This document shows, one piece after another, positions 42,586 through 48,425 of a DNA stretch of 48,425 nt; position 1 is the first letter of the stretch; every line of letters begins with the position of its first letter. This DNA comes from Candidatus Rifleibacteriota bacterium (GTDB taxonomy: Bacteria; Muiribacteriota; Ozemobacteria; Ozemobacterales; Ozemobacteraceae), in the NCBI GenBank assembly GCA_015233565.1, contig JADFXM010000054.1, positions 1-48,425 on the forward strand, written 5' to 3'. The position numbers and the translations under genes were made by a program. Below the pieces are notes generated by a model, which was not told the origin of the DNA, ran no database searches, and saw only the letters and a list, made by a program, of their open reading frames with translations.

Positions 42586-42696
42586 ATGGCATGGACTCAC
42601 TCATCGAAAGCGGTCGCTGAGCGGAGTCGAAACGACCAAACCATCGATTTTCTGAATTTTGTATTTGTCCCCTTATTTAAAAATCGGTGTATTTAG
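42586..42696 (+). pseudogene. gene start cut by a repeat
   Basis: A perfect ribosome binding site AAGGAGG (42572-42578) precedes ATG at 42586, but the reading MAWTHSS runs straight into the 26-bp repeat and ends after 36 codons. The strong start signal suggests the 5' end of a former gene. Confidence 0.35.
42612..42637 (+). repeat. 26-bp palindromic repeat, copy 2
   Basis: The ends GGTCG and CGACC pair; the middle has GCTGAGCGGAGTCGAAA. It is related to 8452-8477. Elements of this general kind (a GAGC...GTCGAA core with short complementary ends) are widespread in environmental bacterial genomes. Confidence 0.5.
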
Positions 42697-42730
42697 TAAG
42701 ATGTTTGGGAAGGCTTATTCCAAGCTAGTG

Positions 42731-43036
42731 TCACCAGGTCTGGTCGAGCTTATCGGCGTAGAAGGTCAGAGCTCGGGCATACCTCTTTATATTGGAGTCG
42801 GTCGTGGTGGCCAGGAGCAGCTTCAACAGCCGCTCCATGCCCTGGGGGTAGGCCCGACGGTTGTATTCGGTCAGCGCCAGGAAGACATCGAACTCCGTGC
42901 CGTCGGGAAACCGCTCAAGACCCCGACGTAGCGTGGCCTCGGCCTCTTCATACCGCCCAAGGCAGCGATAGGTGCTGCCCAATCCGAGCAGCGCCCAACG
43001 ATGTAACCAGGAAAAGTCCTCTATTAAAAGGCATTT
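42731..43036 (-). pseudogene. C-terminal fragment of a TPR protein
   Basis: The minus-strand frame reads DFSWLHRWALLGLGSTYRCL, GRYEEAEATLRRGLERFPDG, VFLALTEYN and ALTFYADKLDQTW. This matches the end of TPR_5-type tetratricopeptide proteins. The N-terminal half is missing: the frame degenerates at about 43036 and a stop lies near 43078. An AAGGAG plus ATG pair upstream reads into another frame. I infer a remnant; the higher G+C and isolated position suggest foreign origin. Confidence 0.5.
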
Positions 43037-43190
43037 AAGAAAGCTCCTTATGATAAATTTAAATCCGGAATTATGAAACTATCCCAGAAATAGTCCAAAC
43101 CCTTCGCTGTTGGCTCACAACGTCTGTTTAAGAAAAATTGTTGCTAAAAATTGCTGTGGGAGGTGTTTTTGAAGCAATTCTGGGATAGGC

Positions 43191-44288
43191 TTATAATTCG
43201 CATTTCGTTATTGCTGAAACGATTGCCCGGGCGTTGGGCGGGCATCCATCGACGAACTGCTTTGCGCCACAGACACATTTTCCTATTCCAAATCCATTTA
43301 CCGATTTTCCATTAAATGCTTGTCCTATGAATATTTTTTGCTTGATTTTCTTTAAAAATCCCGTTTCACGGAGTCTTTCAAGCGCAAATAGAAGATTGGC
43401 GTAACAAACTGAACAGGCATGGTCTTGTACAATTAAATTTAAGTATTCCGACCCTATACTTCGATTAACTGGGATCTCAAAGTAATTTCTGTCATTTCCA
43501 AATTCAGTTATTCTGGCATTCACAAGATTGGCGCTTCCAACATTCAAACTTTCGGCGATGGGGATATAGCCGATTTCGCTCGGCTCAAATCCAAGTAATT
43601 GCGCCGAATAGGCGTCGACCAAAACCGGATCACGTCCAAGAATAATTTTATTCATTCTAATCGGAGTACCACCTTCTTCAAAACGCAAATCTCCGATGAT
43701 CGCGTCCACAATGGTGAGTCGGCTTTTCAGCAGGGTATTCAGACGCGCTATTGGTTCGTGCAAGCCTAACGAATGGAAACGACGCTTCTCTGAGTCGGGA
43801 ATGCAACCTTTGAGATTTTTCAAAGCGCAAGTCATTTTTGTCTGACAGTGAGCTTTCAATACAGGCACATTGATCAGATAAGCAGCATCCAGAGGACGTT
43901 GGCAAACTTCGAAATAATGGGGGCCACTTTTTACTTTTATTGTACGGTCAAGTTTTAAGTCGAATATGCCAACATTTCTTTTCTTAGAGATTTCATCATA
44001 ACCACACTCGCGAAGAGCTTTTCTTGTACAATCCCCCAACCAGGAACTTTCGATTATTTCAATTTCTCTGCGCCCGTTTTCCTGGAGCCATTCGATAATT
44101 GCGTCAGTTATTTCGGGGTCTGAAGTTGCTCCGCTTGATGAAGGTTTTGAAAGCACCAGATTCGGTTTTATCGCGATAATTCCGTTTCGGGGAATTTCCG
44201 ATATTATCTCTGAAGCTTCAAGAAGCTCCCGAACCATTTTTCTTGCGTTGGCCCCATGGGAAACGAAGAGTCGATTGATGAAACGCAC
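43191..44288 (-). CDS. DUF362 domain-containing protein
   Basis: This 365-residue protein follows the DUF362 plan: IIAIKPNLVLSKPSSSGATS, DPEITDAIIEWLQENG, EIIESSW, LINVPVLKAHCQTKMTCALK, and DAIIGDLRFEEGGTPIRMN. In the family a C-terminal 4Fe-4S ferredoxin part often follows. Here only a CSVC pair and a GIGKCVCGAKQFVDGCPPNA motif are seen, so iron-sulfur binding is possible but not canonical. The start is GTG at 44288 with AGAG directly before it, which is too close to be a normal ribosome binding site. Function is unknown. Confidence 0.85.
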   Translation of the reverse strand: MRFINRLFVSHGANARKMVRELLEASEIISEIPRNGIIAIKPNLVLSKPSSSGATSDPEITDAIIEWLQENGRREIEIIESSWLGDCTRKALRECGYDEISKKRNVGIFDLKLDRTIKVKSGPHYFEVCQRPLDAAYLINVPVLKAHCQTKMTCALKNLKGCIPDSEKRRFHSLGLHEPIARLNTLLKSRLTIVDAIIGDLRFEEGGTPIRMNKIILGRDPVLVDAYSAQLLGFEPSEIGYIPIAESLNVGSANLVNARITEFGNDRNYFEIPVNRSIGSEYLNLIVQDHACSVCYANLLFALERLRETGFLKKIKQKIFIGQAFNGKSVNGFGIGKCVCGAKQFVDGCPPNARAIVSAITKCEL

Positions 44289-44735
44289 CTCTGTTTTGCT
44301 TTAAAAATACTAGCACAATTTTTTTTCTTTGAAAATCTCAATACTTTTTCCTAGCACTGAAATTCATCAATATTTTCGACACTGTAGCAAGCTGGCTGGT
44401 AATTTTAGCTCAAATTTAAGGATAAATACAGAAAACCTTAGTAGAGCAAAAAAGCATATTACTTCTAATTTTGCATTTCTCTGTTCATGCTGATTTCAAG
44501 GTGATTTATTCAGTAATTTTGCTACACTGTCATATTTTCCCGTCCATTCCGGTTGAACCTTATGCCCTTAGCGATTAACAAGAGTTTTCTGAATTTCGCC
44601 AAAAACCTTTTGAGGTTTTCTGTCCTTAAATCATGGCTATTCAAGAGTCTAAGCAATTAAGAATGATGTCCCCCCGATCAAAAGTAAGACCCTTTTTTTC
44701 CCGACTCTATGTGATAGTTCGTTGATGCAACTAAG
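44289..44735. other. intergenic region, no gene supported
   Basis: AT-rich sequence between DUF362 and the PqqD-like gene. A distant complementary pair TGTAGCAA (44383-44390) and TTGCTACA (44519-44526) is noted but may be chance. No ORF or promoter is convincing. Confidence 0.35.
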
Positions 44736-45017
44736 CTAATCCAAAACACAAATCAGTTCTTCCTGTCTCAATTCTTCCAGAAAAGGAAGCACGTCGGCTG
44801 TGATCTCATCAACCGTTGCATCAAACTCCTTGCTTAACCTGTTGCATAGCTCGTTTACCAGGCATGGTTCGGACAGAAAATCCCATATCCAGCGTCCTAT
44901 CTCGTCCAGGCCAATGTAATTATCCTTCCCCAGGTTAAGGATAACAAGTTCATTGCCTACCGGCGAGGATATCATGTTTTCTTTGCGCACAACTCTGTTA
45001 ATTAACTCAATGGACAT
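44736..45017 (-). CDS. PqqD-like peptide chaperone (RiPP recognition element)
   Basis: The 93-residue protein matches the PqqD winged-helix fold: a SPVGNELVILNLGKDNYIGL strand pair, DEIGRWIWDFLSEPCLVNEL, then a long helix with FDATVDEITADVLPFLEELR. PqqD-type proteins hold the leader of a precursor peptide and present it to a modifying enzyme. AAGGAGG lies eight bases before the ATG. It follows a sulfotransferase and an HprK-like remnant on the same strand, an order seen in sulfotransferase/PqqD clusters. No precursor peptide, radical SAM enzyme or transporter is visible here. Confidence 0.8.
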   Translation of the reverse strand: MSIELINRVVRKENMISSPVGNELVILNLGKDNYIGLDEIGRWIWDFLSEPCLVNELCNRLSKEFDATVDEITADVLPFLEELRQEELICVLD

Positions 45018-45038
45018 ACGATTTTCCTCCTTGTTATT

Positions 45039-45899
45039 TTAAACAGATTCATTGTTTTTATCCAGATAATTAAATCTTTTCATCGTCTTCTCGTGAGTTG
45101 AGATAAGACGTTTGGCCAATTCTGCGGGCAGCTCTTCGCGCCATGACCCGGTCTGCCCGCGACGGAAGAATGGACCGGGTGCAACAACCGAGCGCTCGCG
45201 AAACCCCTTTTCTCGCTCCTGGCGTTGCAATTCGGAGAAATTGGAAAAGGCTACTTCTTTGCTGATCCGCGCCTCGTCAAGAGGAAGGCCGCAGAAGTTT
45301 ACAACTTCCCGGAATATGGCCTCAGTGTGGCGAAGAAGGTCTTCATAACGTACAATATAAATAGGTAGCCCTGATTCATCCAACTAGCTTTGCGCATGGC
45401 CGCTCCATGAACGCAGCCTCTGACGCAACTGGTCCGACAATCCACCGAACGAGCGCGCTATGGCATGTTCAGGATCGCACATGTTTTCCACCGCCTTCTC
45501 CATTGTAACTCCCCAGTGGTGGGCGCAGGACATGGCCATGTCGAGCCGATTACGCAGGATATAGACAACCCCGGCAGTTACATCAGGGGGGAACATAGGT
45601 TCATTTCGATCAGTAAGCGCCCAAGCGTCATGGACCTTCATATAAAAAGTCTCCAAGAATTCACGCGCCATGCAGCGATATACCTCAAGGGGCAGACGTT
45701 CGATAACACAATCTTCCAACGCCGATGCTTCAATCCCTGCCCACTCGTCGAACCAGAGACGGGCGCTTGCAATGGGTTTTCCATCGAGCATATTTATATC
45801 AGCGGGTGTGTCGCTGTTTCGGAGGAAATTGGTAAGCAAGGCGCGCATCCAGGTGTTGCCTGCTTTGGGGTATGAAGCAAGCCAGATAATCTTAGCCAT
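45039..45899 (-). pseudogene. sulfotransferase interrupted by one in-frame amber codon
   Basis: Reading 286 codons from the ATG at 45899 gives a complete PAPS-dependent sulfotransferase fold: the 5'-phosphosulfate loop SYPKAGNTWMRALL near the N-terminus (about 8-21), VVYILRNRLDMAMS (3'-phosphate region, about 125-140), and C-terminal FFRRGQTGSWREEL. A single TAG at 45384-45386 (codon 172, HAQS-TAG-LDESGLP) splits it. In relatives a Trp is plausible there (TGG to TAG). The start overlaps the upstream gene's stop (ATGGCTAA). It may be a pseudogene, a readthrough case or a sequence error. Confidence 0.7.
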
Positions 45900-46357
45900 A
45901 AAGCACCGCCTCGACGATTTCATCCACCGTCCAGATACCTTCCGGTCTACGAATGCGAAGGAATTCCACCTGTTCGGACACGGCGGACAAAAGTGTAAAC
46001 AAACCCAGATGTTCATCTTTGAAAAGTGGGCCGTAAAAGCACTCCAGCAGGGCGTAAAATTTATCCGTGCCTTCCAGTCGTGAGATGCTTACCTGCGCTT
46101 CAGAGGATGGTTCGAGTTCACATAACTTCGATAGTGGCACGGGAAGTCCGCATGGTTCACCAAGCGCTGTCAGCATTGCTTTTCCGCGTCTTATTGGGTG
46201 GCGGCTTAAGTTCGACGTTTCCAAGCCAACGCCTTGGAGCAGCATCGTCCCACAAATGCATCAGGGCTGTGCCCGGAACGACTTCCACGCGGCTGTTTGC
46301 ACCAAGGCGCAGAATTGCCGGGTCTTTTGGAAAAGTCCAAGAAAAAATCCAACAAAC
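45892..46357 (-). pseudogene. C-terminal remnant of an HprK-like protein, frameshifted
   Basis: Two frames join at an A4 run (T4 at 46180-46183). Upstream comes PKDPAILRLGANSRVEVVPG, then TALMHLWDDAAPRRW. Downstream come AMLTALGEPCGLPVPLSKLC, RLEGTDKFYALLECFYGPLF and GLFTLLSAVSEQVEFLRI. The VxPG...LW pattern and the LPVPL...L segment resemble the C-terminal half of HPr kinase-like proteins found beside PqqD and sulfotransferase genes. The N-terminal nucleotide-binding half is absent: the frame closes at 46358. The palindromic repeat at 46427 lies about 70 bp beyond. Family assignment is tentative. Confidence 0.45.
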
Positions 46358-46426
46358 CTAAGAAAGACAAAAACAACGAAACTGATTTTGAGATGATATC
46401 TCTGACTAATGAGACATAAAGCCCAA

Positions 46427-46548
46427 CGCCAGGATAAGCTGCCCCCTTGGGTGTCAGCTTCATCCGTTTGATGGCCACTTGAGCTGGCACAAGCTACGAT
46501 ATGGAACGCAGCTTATCCTGGCGATGGCCGGCCGAAGGGACGGCCATC
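46427..46548. repeat. palindromic dispersed repeat, copy 2, with a second hairpin
   Basis: CGCCAGGATAAGCTGC (46427-46442) and GCAGCTTATCCTGGCG (46508-46523) are exact 16-base inverted arms. An inner pair TGTCAGCT / AGCTGGCA nests inside. A second hairpin GATGGCCG/CGGCCATC follows directly (46523-46530 and 46541-46548). The core run GCTTCATCCGTTTGATGGCC is identical to copy 1 at 6803-6900. Confidence 0.75.
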
Positions 46549-46609
46549 ATGGAGGTAACCTGCGACAGTATGGGGACAGATTAACCGACTCGTTGGCATA
46601 TCCACTGAT

Positions 46610-46744
46610 TCACGTCCACAAAACCGCCCGAGAGCCTGGGCCTTGGAACTGCTCCGTGAGAAGTTGGTTCTCTTTTATTGAAATTTCCGGAAGAGACATT
46701 TGTGAATAATCTTCAGGAGGGATCTCCTCGCCTTTCATCTTCAT
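46610..46744 (-). CDS. possible small ORF or remnant downstream of exported aldo/keto reductase
   Basis: The 44-codon frame reads MKMKGEEIPPEDYSQMSLPE, then ISIKENQLLTEQFQGPG and RAVLWT. It is open a further 15 codons upstream without a start. The composition looks protein-like, but no family is recognised and there is no good ribosome binding site. It may be the tail of a lost gene. The rest of the 46549-46867 stretch holds nothing else I can name. Confidence 0.25.
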   Translation of the reverse strand: MKMKGEEIPPEDYSQMSLPEISIKENQLLTEQFQGPGSRAVLWT

Positions 46745-46867
46745 TGTGATATCTGGGGATGGATGGTTGTTTTCAGCACGTGAACGGGTTCACGAGAGCC
46801 CCAGCGTTCGACGGGTAAAATTCGAGGGACTTTTCAAACAAAATTGCGAACTTTCCGGGGAGAACCG

Positions 46868-48190
46868 TTACTCATTGCCATAATAGAGATAATCCAGGTC
46901 ATCCTTTGAAAGCATGCGGGATAACTTCAGGGATGCAACGGTTCTTCTTAACTGCTCGACGGTGATCGGGCCAACGGTAAGAAAATCCGCTCTCGGGTGA
47001 GCAAGAGCATAGGCATTGACCATCTGGTCAACTGAATAGGACGTCTTATGCTTCTTGTTGAAATCTCGTGTAAAGTCCACAACCCTGTTGTAGCGCTCTT
47101 GGTTCGCGCATGTGAAAATGGCATGGAAGACATTCTGCCAATATGCATCCCCTTGGGAATATCTTCTCCTGGCATCTTTCCTGGCATTGTCCCAGCAAAT
47201 TTCAGGTCTATCGAGGATGCTTATCCCACCTAAGGGAGAGTATGAATTGATTTTCATCCCTTCGAGGAAATTTCTATCCATCATCTCTTCATGCGTAACT
47301 TGTACGCCACCAGCGTGGATTGACCGATCGGACATTTCAAAAAGGGAAAAGTAGGGACTTGTGAAAACCGGTCTGGCCAAATCAGGCCGCTTTTTTGCTA
47401 AATTCAAGGATCTGACGATTCGATTAGGTTTCCAATTTGACCAGCCAAGAAAAGTGTAATTTTCGTGGATGTCTTTTGAACTGAGGGCTTCCATGATTGT
47501 TAGCACGGATGTCTGGCTTCTTTTGACCGGCTCAAAATTGATGAAATCGCCATCATCCCGGTGCATCAAATACACGGTTGGAGCGCCCCTGAGATTCCGC
47601 ATGGTATTCCCCATCTCTTCACTGACTCGTTCTTTGATTTGTTCCTTGCTTCCGAAGAGGCGACTGGCATAGGTCCCGGTTGGAGCATTGGGCAAAGCAG
47701 GATACCCCTCGGCCATAATGCACTTCTCTTTGAGTAGCTCCTGAAGGCAATTGGAATTTTCACCAGCCGGAAGGTTCTTTGACCAAAACAGGTCAAAGGG
47801 AAATCCGCCTTTTGACAGAGCATAGACTTTCTTCCCCGGGTTCCGCCTGTTCCATGATTCCATCCATTTTCCCAGTTTGTTTTCAATGTCTCCGACATAG
47901 ATGGGAGCTGTATCAAAGAGGTTGATCCCCAGACGTGCAGCCTCGTCCAGTATTTCGTTAATGTCCTGCTCGGAGATCTTTCTAAGGGTCGTCCCATACC
48001 AATCTTCCTGGAAAAGGTGATCGGTTCCCATGATCAGGCGGGAAAACTTCATGTGGACACCCTTCTCGTTAACGACTTCCACATAATCCATCCCCTCGCC
48101 GGCGAGGTCCTTTGCCAGGAGAAAGTTGGAATTAAGGAAAAGGGAAAGGAAGAGAAGGGGAACGATCAGAAAGACAAGGTTTTTTTTCAT
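46868..48190 (-). CDS. exported aldo/keto reductase-like protein
   Basis: The 440-residue protein has a Sec-type signal peptide (1-27, MKKNLVFLIVPLLFLSLFLN and on), with no twin-arginine motif. The barrel follows with the catalytic tetrad Asp93 and Tyr98 (FDTAPIYVG), Lys127 (ALSKGGF) and His210 (YLMHRDDGDF). It is about 100 residues longer than cytosolic relatives, with an insert around 130-190. GGAG lies nine bases before the ATG. An NADPH enzyme outside the cytoplasm is unexpected. The signal sequence might be an uncleaved anchor, or the protein may act without NADPH. Confidence 0.85.
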   Translation of the reverse strand: MKKNLVFLIVPLLFLSLFLNSNFLLAKDLAGEGMDYVEVVNEKGVHMKFSRLIMGTDHLFQEDWYGTTLRKISEQDINEILDEAARLGINLFDTAPIYVGDIENKLGKWMESWNRRNPGKKVYALSKGGFPFDLFWSKNLPAGENSNCLQELLKEKCIMAEGYPALPNAPTGTYASRLFGSKEQIKERVSEEMGNTMRNLRGAPTVYLMHRDDGDFINFEPVKRSQTSVLTIMEALSSKDIHENYTFLGWSNWKPNRIVRSLNLAKKRPDLARPVFTSPYFSLFEMSDRSIHAGGVQVTHEEMMDRNFLEGMKINSYSPLGGISILDRPEICWDNARKDARRRYSQGDAYWQNVFHAIFTCANQERYNRVVDFTRDFNKKHKTSYSVDQMVNAYALAHPRADFLTVGPITVEQLRRTVASLKLSRMLSKDDLDYLYYGNE

Positions 48191-48293
48191 TTCAATTTCT
48201 CCAAATGGAAAATTCAGGTCAGTATATGAAAGGCTGATTGGTCTTTCATGGCAACATGATAATACAATGAATGCTATATTTCAATCTCCGCGT

Positions 48294-48314
48294 CAGCAAT
48301 CAGCAATCAGCAAT
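48294..48314. repeat. three tandem CAGCAAT units
   Basis: The 7-mer CAGCAAT occurs three times head to tail, between the exported reductase start and the edge gene. It may be a slippage product; no function is implied. Confidence 0.6.
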
Positions 48315-48325
48315 AAAGAGTAAAA

Positions 48326-48424
48326 TCAAAAAATCTGTTTGTAAAGAGTTTCCAGAACTAATGCGACAAATTTATGATATTTTTCCTTTTCAGAATCATC
48401 ACTATTCATGTATAATTGTTCCAA
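48326..48424 (-). CDS. partial ORF at right edge (3' end)
   Basis: The minus-strand frame from the edge reads LEQLYMNSDDSEKEKYHKFV and ALVLETLYKQIF, then TGA at 48326-48328. It is helical and charged, ending close to the tandem 7-mers. Too little is visible to name a family, and it may continue upstream outside the window. Confidence 0.35.
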   Translation of the reverse strand: MEQLYMNSDDSEKEKYHKFVALVLETLYKQIF

Positions 48425-48425
48425 T

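Noticed and set aside
46549..46609. Transposase (REP-associated tyrosine type) remnant, suggested by the stretch TATGGGGACAGATTAA
   Set aside because: Only a short nucleotide resemblance; no HUH or catalytic Tyr context could be read in any frame.

Overview
The window looks like a chromosomal piece of an uncultured, moderately AT-rich, Gram-negative-type (diderm) bacterium. The evidence is several lipobox-bearing lipoproteins, a relic of the flagellar P-ring protein FlgI, a full set of bacterial housekeeping genes, and a large load of signal-transduction genes. The mix (PD-(D/E)XK AAA-ATPase singleton, giant cyclases, HEAT-repeat protein, kinase fusion) resembles deep-branching candidate phyla such as Riflebacteria. 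That placement is an impression, not a demonstrated assignment.

Layout. 1-6.7 kb is a sparse region of exported lipoproteins and broken genes: a lipoprotein gene split by a frameshift and running off the left edge, a truncated flgI, a broken SleB-like hydrolase, and an AAA-ATPase/PD-(D/E)XK protein. 7-20.6 kb is the core: class II aldolase (fba) and a DegT-type aminotransferase on the minus strand, then a tightly packed plus-strand run of dapA, cdaA, cdaR, a HEAT-repeat protein, dprA, smg-like DUF494, topA and trmFO. It joins lysine/peptidoglycan precursor synthesis, c-di-AMP synthesis, DNA uptake/processing, supercoiling and tRNA modification. 21-25.3 kb holds a LysR regulator, an exported protein of unknown function, an aldo/keto reductase and a small muconolactone-isomerase-like protein. 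25.3-32.5 kb holds a 1708-residue Ser/Thr kinase-ATPase-GAF-histidine kinase fusion, an exported four-repeat hemopexin protein, and a secreted HExxH protease plus LamG gene interrupted by a frameshift.

The most notable gene is at 33.2-39.5 kb. It encodes a 2126-residue membrane protein that is an internal tandem duplication of a (TM - periplasmic - TM-TM - periplasmic - TM - HAMP - class III cyclase) unit. The two cyclase domains have lost complementary catalytic residues: the first keeps both metal aspartates but lacks the Asn/Arg pair, and the second keeps Lys/Thr/Asn/Arg but lacks the first metal aspartate. Together they would make one intact active site and one dead one, the same division of labour as C1 and C2 of animal transmembrane adenylyl cyclases.

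39.5-48.4 kb is a patchwork with visibly higher G+C in places and many gene remnants: a MarR tail, a TPR tail, an HprK-like tail and a sulfotransferase split by one amber codon next to an intact PqqD-like gene. It also has an AMP-forming ligase, DUF952 and DUF362 proteins, and an exported aldo/keto reductase. A palindromic dispersed repeat occurs in two copies (about 6.8 and 46.4 kb), and two smaller repeat families also occur twice each. No rRNA, tRNA, CRISPR array or intact insertion sequence was seen by eye.
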